Position numbers and translations under genes: made by a program. Shown here one piece after another: positions 11,580-22,656 of a DNA stretch of 64,000 nucleotides (the stretch's first letter is position 1; every line of letters starts with the position of its first letter). The stretch is from Vitellaria paradoxa (Eukaryota; Streptophyta; Magnoliopsida; Ericales; Sapotaceae): contig CM034236.1 in NCBI GenBank assembly GCA_019916065.1, positions 56,076,690 to 56,140,689 on the forward strand. The letters run 5' to 3'. The notes beneath the pieces are model-generated. The model was not told the DNA's origin. It was given only the letters and a program-made list of their open reading frames with translations, and did not search any database.

Positions 11580-12680
11580 TTTTATTTTATTTTAGACAAC
11601 CCTACACGGAACCGATATACCCATGTGTATTCGTGGGTGTACATATATGTGATGGTGATAAATATTGGGTAGGAGGCAAGCTTGATTCTGGTCCAGTGGT
11701 TGCTGTATGCCATGATGAAAAAAAAGAAAAATGACAGTCACTGGTTGTTACAATGACAATTTTTACCATCATTAATTTTCAATTTTTAACGTTAGCTTGT
11801 TGAAAACGCAGAGCTTTTCACATCTTTTCAAACAAAGTAGGGTCATTAATGCGATATCCCATCAAGTACTGTAATGATAATATGCATCTTCTAAAATATT
11901 TAATTTTATTAATTAATAATTATTAAATACCGCGTATCTATTAATATTATCATTATTTAAATTAAATTATACTTTTCACTTAATATTTTTGAATTATAGG
12001 TTGATTAAAATTTTTTTATAATGCAATATTTATTGCTTAATATTTAAATTCTAAATATTATAATTATCTAAATTAAACTCTACGTGTCAGTTAATATTAT
12101 AATTTAAAAAAATTAATATTTTCAAAATATTTTAAAAAATCAACAGTGGAGAAACTCTAAAAACTAATAATTATGTGAAAAAATAATCAATAATAGTCAA
12201 ATTTTATTAATATACTTTTATTATTTTTCTCAGAAAAATTTACAAGCAATTGAAGATAAAAATCATCCACAGAATTCTTTTAATCTTTTTAGAGATTTCT
12301 TTTGTTTTATTCTTTCAGTGCTGCATAAACAAAAATAAAATATGAGATTGTAGTTAGATTTTATATAATATCAAATAGAAATAAATATTTAGATTTTATT
12401 TTTTTATATAGAAATTGCCTATTTATATATGTGCAGTAAATATATGCATGCAAGTAATTAAGATAATTAATCTTACATATTAAATATTATTTATCAATTA
12501 ATATTATAATTGTCTAAATTGAATTCTGCATTATTTCAGGTTCGTTAGGTTATATATACTTGAATTCCTCTAACAATTTAAATTTTATTTGACAATTAAT
12601 TAGAGTATTATGTTTTTATTTTTTTAATGTTGTAATAATTTGAATTTTTAATTTGTAATTTTTAAATTTTAATATTAACT
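11580..12680. other. AT-rich intergenic spacer
   Basis: No coding frame, RNA gene or clear element is visible. The sequence is mostly AT-rich simple words. Confidence 0.45.
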
Positions 12681-12689
12681 TTTAATATA

Positions 12690-13229
12690 GGGTAAATTTC
12701 ACTAACCTCCCCTGAGGTTTCTGACACCAACAGAAACCTCCCCTGAAGTTTCTGAAATAACACTGATCCCCTTCCTTTACCAGATAAATTTCACTAACCT
12801 CCCCTGAAGTGTTTGAATGTGTAAATTTTTTATACAATCATATTCTTTGCATCGAAAACTTTCAAATGAGTATCATTGTCGCTATTTTATGAATTTGTGG
12901 GAACGGATTTGAAAAATCATTATCACAGTTTGCTACTTTCTAAAAAAAAAGATGCCAAAATCAACTCAAAACTACATTTTATCTCAATTTATCCCACAGT
13001 TTGCTACTTTTCAGAAAAAAAGGGCGCAAAAATTAACCCTAAACTATATTTTATCTCAATTTATCTTATTTTTTCTTATTCCAAACGGGACTTTTACGAG
13101 AAAAAATAGATCAGGGGAGGTTAGTGAAATTTATCTGATAAAGGAAGGGAGGTCAGTGTTATTTCAGAAACTTCAGAGGAGGTTTCTGTTGGTGTCAGAA
13201 ATCTCAGGGGAGGTTACTGAAATTTACCC
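12690..13229. mobile_element. Mutator-like (TIR-MULE) non-autonomous element, 540 bp
   Basis: Terminal inverted repeats of about 118 bp (12690-12807 and 13111-13229) begin gggtaaatttcactaacctc and are nearly identical. The element is flanked by a perfect 9-bp direct duplication, tttaatata, at 12681-12689 and 13230-13238. Long TIRs with a 9-bp duplication define Mutator-like elements. The interior (12808-13110) does not encode a transposase but resembles part of a Tourist-like element found at 60896-61255. Inner copies of aaatttcactaacctcccct also occur near the inner edge of each TIR. Confidence 0.9.
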
Positions 13230-13239
13230 TTTAATATAT

Positions 13240-13582
13240 ATATTAAAAAAAAGATATATATATATATATATACACGTATAAGGACACGCGGCGAGAGGAC
13301 ATGCCTCATCCCCGGATTATCTGCCAGCAAATCTAAGCTACTTGTATAGCTCTGCTGAATGGCTTTTATAGCCTTGATTGGTGGCCTTTCAGCACCCCTG
13401 GGACCTCCACGTGGCAAGACTAACGTGTAAATATATATATGCATGAACATGGCTGGCAAGTCAGAATCGGAAAAAAAAAAAAAAAAAAATGAAGAAGAAG
13501 AGGAGCACGCTGCTCCGCCGAAAAATCGAGGGAAATAAGTACATTAAATCTTGCTAAATGTAAATTAATTTTAAGATTTTAT
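13240..13582. other. Spacer between the MULE and the palindrome
   Basis: Contains an (AT)n microsatellite at about 13254-13272, a moderately GC-rich stretch at 13273-13420 with no recognisable protein frame, and a poly-A run near 13470. Confidence 0.4.
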
Positions 13583-14013
13583 CATTTAAGGTATATTAAA
13601 AATATTAGTATAATTATTTTGATAAATGAGACCGATAATTTTGAGAGTATGAGTTATTGTTAGTTATTCTCAGCTGATTCTTATACTGTATTAAGATATT
13701 GAAATAAAAATTTAAATGCGTTATATATATATATATATATAATGTGTAAAATTACTATAATAATTTTTATGTGTTCTTTTGCATAAAATTTAACTATCTC
13801 AAAAGTTGGTCTCTAGTCTGTATATACATACACATATAAATATATACAAATACATATATAATATTGAATATATTTAATATCATGTAATTCTTCGGTGGAG
13901 AATTAAGTTGGGAAAGAAAGCAAAGGGTTTTCAAAAATCACAACATGACCCCAAATTTTTAGATAATTACAAATGATTCCTGGAGTTTTGATTAATTACA
14001 AAGTCACCTCTAA

Positions 14014-14662
14014 GGGTTCGATTAGATGATGCTAAAATTTTAATAAATAAATTTTAGAGGGGGTTTAAGATAAAATGGGGTATTATTTTTAGAGAGTTGG
14101 CCCACATTGATGTGATGTTTATGGAGGGGGATAACTTTTGACTTGGTTTAGATGTTTTATAAATAAGAGGGGGTGAATGATGAAAAAACAGTCAAATGAC
14201 TCTTTTGCTCTTGTGGTGTCCCAAACTTGATCACCCATTAAATTAAATATTAAATTGTAAAACCCACTCCATTTAATTATTTTTGAACAATTTGAAGTTA
14301 TATTATTTATTTCATTGAAAATTTAATTTTTTATAAATTTATTTAAACATTTTTTTTAAATATATACTTTTGAATGGTTGGTTATTATCTAATTTTATTT
14401 TTAATTATATTTATTTTGACTTGTTGGCCTACCTATTATTTTTTTTGCTAACATTATATTTATTTTGATCAAATTAATGAGGGCTAAAAATGTCAAAATA
14501 ATACCCATTCCCCCCGGATAAAATTTGGCCAAGGTCAAGCCCGCGTGAGATGGAAAGCGAAACCGGAAGGGGGGGAAAATTTTCCTTGCCAAATCAAGGC
14601 AAAACGTGGGGCCCACGGGTAAAACGTTTCACGCCTCTTTTTCCCTGCATCAAAGCGAAGCC
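14014..14662. mobile_element. Tourist-like element, 649 bp, in the left palindrome arm
   Basis: The element is bounded by TAA at 14011-14013 and 14663-14665. The ends gggttcgattagatgatgc and (reverse complement) ggcttcgctttgatgcagg form imperfect terminal inverted repeats. The right palindrome arm has the empty site (cccctaatgtttaaa in reverse complement), which confirms both the boundaries and the 3-bp target duplication typical of PIF/Harbinger elements. No transposase is encoded. Confidence 0.8.
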
Positions 14663-15508
14663 TAAAGTTTAAAATAATTACAGGATAACCCCAAAGTTGT
14701 AGAAAATTACATAATGACCCCCAATATTTGTGAAATTACAAATTTACCTCATAATATTGTAAATGCAAGAATAGCGGACACTAGAAAAATAGAAACAGTA
14801 CAAATACTATCCTTGGGTTGAAAGACTTAGAACCTACGCAGGGGTTGTTGTTCATACTAGGGGGTTAGTAGTCTACAATATAACGATTGAGGATTTGGCT
14901 TATCGTGACCCGTGGTTAAAAACCACAAATATGACATTGTTAGTATCCACCCCATGATTTGTTGTGACTATTAAATAGTAGTAAAGGAATTTAATAAACA
15001 CCGATAACTTGTCCATTGCTGATAGGATAATCAGGGTGTTGATGTTTTCCGTGATATATTCATTTGGGGAGTTATTAACATGTGATTATCTAACTAAATT
15101 AAATAAAGTAATGTATATGTTTGATTTTATTGCATATTATATATATTGGTATATGTACCGTGGGCACAAGTGGTTGGTGCTCACGTCCTTAAAGATTGTA
15201 ATGTAGGTACAGCTTCTGAACCCTAGATGGGCCGTGGCATCACGCTTCTTGTTTATTATTCAAGAAAATTTTTGTTACCATTTTAGTTCAAACATTGAAA
15301 CTGTAATGCTATTTTAATTAAATTTTTCGCTTGGTTGTAAGACCTTGCGGCCACATTTTATTTATTTTATATTTAAGATTTTAATTGGAGCTACTTTACT
15401 ATTATCTTGCGATAGTTTAGTTGGCATAAATTGTGTATGCTTGCTCCAACGTAGTTATGACTCTGATCATGAATAAATATGTAATTGTTGCATTTGGAGC
15501 GTGATAGC

Positions 15509-15525
15509 TTAGTATCAAAGCTAAG
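15509..15525 (+). other. Degenerate retroelement primer-binding site, left arm
   Basis: ttagtatcaaagctaag is a mutated counterpart of the better-preserved tggtatcagggccaagg in the right arm. Both resemble the sequence complementary to the 3' end of initiator methionine tRNA used by plant LTR retrotransposons. It lies at the inner edge of the LTR-like outer part of the arm. Confidence 0.55.
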
Positions 15526-16082
15526 ATTTCTAAAATATCTAGGGACAATCGGTGTTACAAGTAACACCAGAGTCTAATGCATATTAAGAAAATTTGTTGC
15601 ATAGAAATTATTTTAAAGTTTTATTCAGTATATATGAGCGAAATCTAACTTTGAAACTTTAGTTAGGAAAATGACAATATTAGGTACAACCAGGGTTTGG
15701 GTGTAGGGACAACCCAGCAAAATCAACATTAAACGAGAATAAGAAATAGTTTGGCCAGATGATAACTTTTTCACTTATGTCATGCTTGAAACACCTTATG
15801 CGACCTATCCAAGGGGCTGCATATTCTGAAGGATCCAACTATTCTCCGTGCACTCCAGTCCTTGTAGCATTGGAAGTACCATACGAGCCCTTTTATAGGG
15901 AGCAAACCTGTACATCCTGAAATACCAATACCGCCACAATATACTGTACTTCAGCCCATTATTATTATTCAGCCAATCTTAAGCACCGCTGAGATTGGTT
16001 GAGGGGAGGGGATAGGGTAAATCCTGCACACTTTAGCATTGATGAGATGACCCTTGGCCCTAAGAGGAAGCCCTCTGTCTAC

Positions 16083-16200
16083 TATGGGTGCCAAAAGCCG
16101 GGACACTTATAGTCCAAGTGCCCCAAACAGTGCTTCTCCTATAGACAATACGGTCACATTAGCAGGTTTTGCCAAAATAAGTAGCCAGGGAACCTGAGGA
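16083..16200 (+). pseudogene. Double CCHC zinc-knuckle (gag nucleocapsid) remnant, left arm
   Basis: The frame contains GCQKPGHL then SKCPKQCFSY, RQYGHISRFC and QNK. These are the spacings of two C-x2-C-x4-H-x4-C knuckles of a Ty3/gypsy gag. The first Cys of knuckle 1 and the second Cys of knuckle 2 read as Tyr, and a stop codon interrupts knuckle 1. The copy is non-functional and is flanked by further stops. The same motif occurs inverted in the right arm. Confidence 0.7.
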
Positions 16201-17432
16201 GGAATAATGATAATATACATATAAAAAAAAAAGCTAGGAGAGGAAATTTTGTTGTATGCACACTTACCTCTCTTTAGCTAGTTTGCAGAATAAGTTTCAC
16301 CAAGTTACTTGAAACAAATTTTGTGTTGTGTATAAGTCCGATAACTCGTTCTGTCTTTTTCAATCCTATTGTAACATAAAGTTTGTTTCATATATATATA
16401 AAATATAAGTTTTAGAATGTATCGCTATTGTTTGGTTTATAAAGTTTTAAGCTTTACATATGATGCACTTTTAAGTTATTGATAGGAATGCTATCTCTTA
16501 ATATATTGAGGAATGATTTTATATGCATGTTAGAGCATGCCATCACATAGAACACAGGGTCAAAGCTAGGGTAGAGGCTGAGGTAGAGGTGGAGGCATGG
16601 TACAATAACAAATAGATGAACCCATCCAATAGGAAGATGAAGCTCAACATAGTATAGCAAGGGAAGTTCAATCAACACCAGTAAGAAACGAAAAAAGGCA
16701 TCTACAGGTGTCCCAAGGACCTCAGACAGCAACAATGAATACCAAAACAATACCACAGCAGTTAGCCGAGCCTGTAGTAATGTTAACGAATGGTACTGGA
16801 GTAAACTCTCCAAACCTTGGTCAACTGCTGTGGCACTCTCCAAACCTCAGCCAACTACAGCCTCGGCCAACTGCTGCAGTATTGTTTCGGTATTTACTGT
16901 TGTTGTCTAAGGTCCTTGGGGCACCTATGGATGCCTTTTGTCATTTTTTACTGGTGCTGATTAGACTTCCATTATTATACTATGCTGAACTCCATGTACC
17001 TATTGGATGGGTTCATCTTTTTATCCTCTTACCATGCCTTCACCTCCGCTTTGGCCTCCTCCTTGACCTCAACCCTGGCCTTGACCCTGTGTTCTACGTG
17101 GTAGCATGTTCTAACATACATATAAAATCATTCCTCAATATATTAAGAGATAACATCCCTATCAATAACTTAAAAGTGCATCATATGCAAAGTTTAAAAC
17201 TTTATAAACCAAACAACAGCGATACATTCAAAACTTATATTTTATTTATAAATATACGAAACAAATTTTATGTTACGACAATATTGAAAATGAAAAAATG
17301 AGTTATTGGACTTACAATACAAAATTTGTCTCAAGTAACTTGGTGAAACTTATTCTACAAGCTAGCTAAAGAGAGGTAAGTATACATACAACAAAATTTC
17401 CTCTCCTATGATATGCTTGTACATATACCTAC

Positions 17433-17467
<35 letters not shown>

Positions 17468-17499
17468 CATTATTCCTCCACAGGTTCCCTGGCTATTTG

Positions 17500-17600
17500 T
17501 TTTGGCAAAGCATGCTAAAGTGACTGTATTGTCCACAGGAGATGCATTGTTTGGGGCACTAGAACTGTAAGTGTCCTGGCTTTTGGCACCCATTGATTAG
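17500..17600 (-). pseudogene. Zinc-knuckle gag remnant, right arm
   Basis: On the minus strand the frame reads CQKPGHLQF, stop, CPKQCISCGQYSHFSMLCQN. The second knuckle keeps its full C-x2-C-x4-H-x4-C pattern, unlike the left-arm copy. A stop codon remains in the first knuckle. This supports a shared Ty3/gypsy ancestor for both palindrome arms. Confidence 0.7.
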
Positions 17601-17608
17601 TATGCATT

Positions 17609-19951
17609 ATTGTACAATTATATATATATTAAGCATGCTAATTATGAATTTACAGTTATTATTGGCGACGTGTTAGTGTGATTATCTCATTTCCATGCAT
17701 TCTTGGTGTGTGTATATTTCAGGTGATATAATATGGTATTTTTGGCCCAAACAACACCAAGGTTACATGTGAGGAGGAGCCAAGGTAAGCCAAAATAAAG
17801 TAAGTGCAAGAAGAGTCCAAAGACTCCCAAGACTTCTTCAACTTTCCAAGAGCCATCCCCAAGGCATAAGATCAACTACCATGGGTGCCAAGGAGAAGGA
17901 AGTGGTTTGAAGTTCAAACTAGTTGAAGTGGTGTGCGGTTGAAGTTTCAGCTCAACACCCTCTTAGTTTTCCAGCCATAACTTTTTCGTCACAACTCGAA
18001 ATGGTGCTATTCTTTTTGTATTAGAAACAAGACTTGAAGGGCTACAACTTTCGTGTTTTAGCCAAAGCTCAAATCAATCATCTTGAGGGTCAAAATCGCA
18101 CCGGAAGTTAGGGACAAAAAGCTGTCAAAGAACTATTCACTGTAGTTGTAGACGGGCGCCCACCTCAACCATGGGTGCCCACCGAGAGCATAATTTGGGC
18201 ATAACTTAGCATGGGCGCCCCATTTTGGCCATGGGTGCCCCACATCTACCCTTAGGCGCCCATGAGGACTCTTCCAGCACAAGTTTAGAATAAGTTTGAG
18301 TTGTGTTTTTACCTTTATGCCCTTGTAATATACGTTGATATAAAAGGTTGAGAATCTGATGTATAAGGGGTTGGAACCCTAGGAAAAGATTAGGTTTTAT
18401 TTTCTAAGAGTTTTGGGTGAAGATATATTACTGTTGCACGAAGGATTGGGATTTTTGCTTTTAGCTTTGGATTGTTCAAGCTTAATTTTGTCTTCGCAAT
18501 AAAATTTACGTGTAAGTTCTGTTTGTTAATTCGTTTTAATCTGAATTTCATGTTCTTTGTGCTTTGGTCTTCTCTGTTCGCTTCGTAGTATTTCGTAGAA
18601 CTATTTTGGGTGAATTTATTTTCGAAATTGTTTTAAACCTTTTCAATCTATTTCGTTCTTGTGTTTTGTTACATGAGAGAGATGTTTTTCTTTTCGAATT
18701 GCTTTGTTTATACTTTCGCAATGTTAGGCTAGGGTTTGTTCTTGGTTTCAAGCCATTGAAGGTGGTGTGGTAGTTTGGTGAACTAAAATGTAAGATTCTT
18801 TCAATGAAACATATTTTTTATTCGAATTGGAATTTTGTAGTAAGCTAGGGTTCTTTTGAAATCAACTCACCTGTGTTATAATCATAATTTGGTTACAAGT
18901 ATTCACTTGTGCACATCAAGTGTTTGGTTCAATGTCCCGGTGAGTTAGAAATATATTTTCCAAAACCCAAATTTAGTCTTCTTACACAATCAATCACCCG
19001 CGTTAAAACCAAGGCTTGGTTACAATTGGCTACTCGTGTATACCAAGTGGTTAGTTCAATGGCCCAGTGCTTTGGAACCTATTTTCATAAAACCATAACT
19101 TGAGGTTTTTTTTTAAGAAATCGGTTCATCCGTGTTACAATCGAAGCCTGGTTACGAGTTAACGCTCGTGCATGCTAGGTGTTCGATTCAATGTCCCGAT
19201 GAATTCGAAACTAATTTTAAAAACCTCCGCTTACATTGAGTTTCATAAAATGGGTTTTAATGAAATATCTTCCGATCTACTAATGCATGTGCGTTTGTTA
19301 GGTTGAGTTACAAACGCATTTGAGTAAACCACTACCCACTACCGGATCGAACCAATCCGATCAATTTGATTCGGGTTAGTTCAGATTTATATTGTTTTGG
19401 GTCACATCTGGGCTAGAAAATTGAAAAATTGATTTTTTTGGTTCGGTTCCCGGATTAGTATATGTTGAACCCAAACCAACACGAACCGAAACCAAACTAA
19501 ACCGAAAATACCTGAACTAACCCGAAAATTTAATATATATAATTATATATTATATATTATATAATTTATAATATATAAAATAAAAGGGAATTGTATTTTT
19601 TTTAGTGATATTATGGATTGTACTAAATGTTGCCTTCTTTTTTTTTAAAGTGATTTTATGGGATTGTATTTTATTTTGACTTGCACTAAATGTTGCATTC
19701 TTTAATGGATCCGACCCCACCTGAAAATGGACCCAACCTAACCCAAAATTGTCTAAACTGAAAATGGGCTCGATCCAACCCGAAATGATCTAACCCGAAA
19801 ATTGAATCGAACCAACCCGATTTTTTCGGTTCGGTTTGGTTCGGTTTCAATTTAAAATCGGTTCAGTTTCGGGTCCAAATTTTAGAAATCGAAAAAAATC
19901 GGTTCGGTTCCGGGTTAGGTACAAATCCAAACCAATTCAACCCATGCACAC
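17609..19951. mobile_element. Composite insertion in the right palindrome arm
   Basis: This segment interrupts the right arm between sequences that are adjacent in the left arm. Its 17690-18530 part looks like an LTR or other retroelement non-coding region: repeated gggcgccc words at about 18154-18250, the phrase caactttcgtgttttagcc, then tataaaaggttgagaatctg and aaccctaggaaaagattagg. At 18871-19225 come three degenerate tandem copies of a unit of about 130 bp. The 19340-19951 part is a separate block rich in aaccgaacc/ggttcggtt words, ending ccatgcacacccctac. No polymerase or integrase frame is recognisable. It is probably two elements inserted successively. Confidence 0.55.
18871..19225 (+). 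repeat. Three tandem copies of a unit of about 130 bp
   Basis: Copies start near 18871, 18998 and 19130 with ctgtgttataatcataattt, cgcgttaaaaccaaggcttg and cgtgttacaatcgaagcctg. Each then runs through ggttac, cttgtgcacatcaagtgttt-like sequence and ttcaatgtcccggtga-like sequence. Divergence between copies is substantial. The block lies between the LTR-like part and the aaccgaacc-rich part of the insertion. Confidence 0.8.
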
Positions 19952-20493
19952 CCCTACTTCCTAGGGCCAAGAGTCATCTCATTAATGCTAGAGCGTGCAG
20001 GATTTACCCCATCCCTCCTCCCTGAACCAGTCTTAGCGGTGCTTAGGATTGGCTGAAAAATAATAATGGGCTGAAGTACAGTATGCTGGGGCAGCGTTAG
20101 TATTTCAGGATTTACAAGTTTGCTCCCTATAAAAGGCTCGTATGGTACTTCTGGTCCTACAAGGACTGGGATGCGCGGAGAATAGTTGGACCCTTTAGAA
20201 TATGCGGCCCCTTGGATAGGTCACATAAGGTGCTTCAGGCATGACACGAGTGAAAAAGTTGTCATCTGGCCAAACTATTTCGGGTTCCCACTTAATGTTG
20301 ATTTTGCTGGGTTGTCCCTGCACCCAAACCCTAGTTGTACCTGATGTTGTCATTTTCTTAACTAAAATTTCAAAGTTAGAATTCGCCCATATATACTGAA
20401 TAAATCTTTAAAATAAATTTTATGCAACAAATTTTCTCAATATGCACTAGACTTTGGTGTTACTTGCAACACCTATTATCCCTAAATATTCTA

Positions 20494-20514
20494 GAAACCT
20501 TGGCCCTGATACCA
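20494..20514 (-). other. Retroelement primer-binding site, right arm
   Basis: On the minus strand, sequence ending gggcatgaca (LTR end) is followed by gtttggtatcagggccaagg. The core tggtatcagggcc is close to the initiator-Met tRNA complement used by many plant Ty3/gypsy elements. It orients the right-arm element on the minus strand, with its LTR-like part at 20518 and above. Confidence 0.7.
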
Positions 20515-21824
20515 AACTGTCATGCCCTGAATTTCATGATTCGGGAAGTGAGTGAAAGATGACACATATCCTAATGCAACAGTTACATATTTATCCTTGA
20601 TCAGAGTCATAACTACCCTGGAGCAAACACACAATTTATACCAACTAAACTATCACGAGATAATAGTAAAGTAGCTTCAATTAAAATCCTAAATATAAAA
20701 TAAATAAAATTTGGCCTTAAGGTCTTATAAACCAAGCGAAAACGTTAATTAAAATAATATTATAGTTTCAATGTTTGAACTAAAATGGTAACAAAGATTT
20801 TCTTGAATAATAAACAAAAAGCGTGACGCCACAGTCCATCTAGGGTTCAGAAGCTGTACGTACATTACAATCTATTGGGACATGAGCACTAACCACTTGT
20901 GCTAACGATGCAAATACCAATATTTATAATATGTAATAAAATCAAACATATACATTACTTTATTTAATTTAGTCAGATAATTATATGTTAATAACTTCCC
21001 AAATGAATATGTCATAGAAAATATTAACACCCTAATTATCTTATCAGCAATAGACAAATTATCAGTGTTTATTAAATTCCTTTACTATTATTTAATTAGC
21101 ACCACAAATCATGGGGTGGATACTAATAACATCGTGCTTGTGGTTTTAAACCATGGGCTATGATAAGCCTAATCCTCAATCATCATGATGTAAGCTACTA
21201 ACCTATTTGCATGAACACCAGTCTTTGCATAGATTTTGAGTCTTTTAATCCAATGGTAGTCTCTATAATCTTCTTATTTTCCTAATATCTACTATTCCCG
21301 CATTTACAATATCGGGGGTAAAATTATAACTTCACAAACATTGGGGGTCATTATGTAATTTCTACAACTTTTGGGGGTTACCCTATAATTATTTTAAACA
21401 TTAGGGGTGACTTTGTAATTAATCAAAACTCCAGTAGTCATTTGTAATTATTTAAAAATTTAGGGTCATGTTGTGAATTTTGAAAACCCTTCGTTTCCTT
21501 TCCCAACTTAATTCTCTAGCAAAGAACTATATGATATTAAATATATTTGATATTATGTATTTATATATATTTAGATATGTATGCATACACAGACTAGAGA
21601 CCGACTTTTGAGGTAGCTAAATTTTATGCAAAAGAACACATAAAAATTATCATTGTATTTTTACACATTATATATATGAATATAATGCATTTAAATCCCT
21701 ACCTCAATATCTTAATACAGTACAAGAACCACCTAGGAATGACCAATAATGTCTCGTATTCTCAAAATTATTGACCCTATTTATCAAAATAATTATACTA
21801 ATATTTTTAGTATATCTTAAATTG

Positions 21825-22440
21825 TAATTTTGAAAGTAAAGAAAAAACTCAAAACACGTTTAATTACTTATGTTTTCAAAATCTACTTTTGAAAATAAAA
21901 AATAGGTTTACACATGAATGTAAAATAATAAAAAATCGTGTTGAGAATTTTTAATCAAAAATAAAGAAAATGTCCAAATACAAAAAATAGAAAATATCAA
22001 ATTAAATGTATTTTTTATTTTACTTATTTCGGGATTTTCAAACCAACTAGCACTTAATTAACTTTGCTAAATGGATTAGCATAATACAATTTGACGAGTC
22101 AAGGACAAAAATGTCATTTCATAATTTTCTTAACACGGTTGGCAGACAAAATTCTAACAGGGAGGCTTTGTTGTTACCCGTACTTCATGGTATGTTTAGG
22201 GCGTGGGTTGGAAGGAGATCAAGCGGGATGAGCTGGTGGGAGATTGGCACGCGCCCGTACATTTCACTCCATCCTCTCCCAATTCGCGTCCCAAATATAC
22301 CCTTATGAAAGTAAATGTAGTAAAGCTCAAGGGAGGTAAAAGTAAATTTATGTAAAATAATTATTTTTTTTTTTAATTCTTTATTGACTTGTAAAGAAGA
22401 CCGGCGCGATGATGGGTCATCCTCAATGACTTCTTAGGAG
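21825..22440. other. Spacer upstream of GMII
   Basis: The 21830-22050 part resembles the right end of the element at 8166-10534 (shared words such as aaaatctacttttgaaaata and gaatttttaatcaaaaataa). The remainder up to the GMII 5' UTR holds no supported gene; the promoter of GMII should lie here but no diagnostic box stands out. Confidence 0.4.
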
Positions 22441-22656
22441 TCACTCCATTATCTTCATCTGCCGTTCTGCGCCAGAAGATTCAGAACCCAAATCTCCTCC
22501 CACCTTGTACCTCTCCGAGTCCAACAATAATAATAGAATAATAGATGCCGATCTAGCAGCTTTAATAATTTCTGCTGCATACACCGCAATACCATCACCA
22601 GAGGGAGCACTGCCTTTGTTGGTGCCGCCGCCGCCCTTCATCGTCGTCTTCTCCGC

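Larger units (their letters stand above)
13583..21824. repeat. Giant imperfect inverted repeat (palindrome) of Ty3/gypsy-derived sequence
   Basis: The left arm (13583-16782) is the inverted counterpart of the right arm (16855-21824), separated by a loop of about 72 bp. Pairs seen include 13583-13700 with 21710-21824, 14700-15500 with 20560-21320, 15670-16030 with 19965-20350, 16080-16350 with 17240-17600 and 16450-16780 with 16855-17200. The left arm carries a 649-bp insertion absent from the right. The right arm carries an insertion of about 2.35 kb absent from the left. Discounting these, both arms are about 2.55-2.6 kb. The arms hold retroelement parts (an LTR-like outer part, a primer-binding site, zinc-knuckle remnants), with point differences and small indels throughout. 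Confidence 0.85.

Noticed and set aside
16454..17301. Two overlapping open frames on opposite strands with near-identical proteins
   Set aside because: The similarity is explained by the palindrome: they are the two arms read on opposite strands. They are not two genes.
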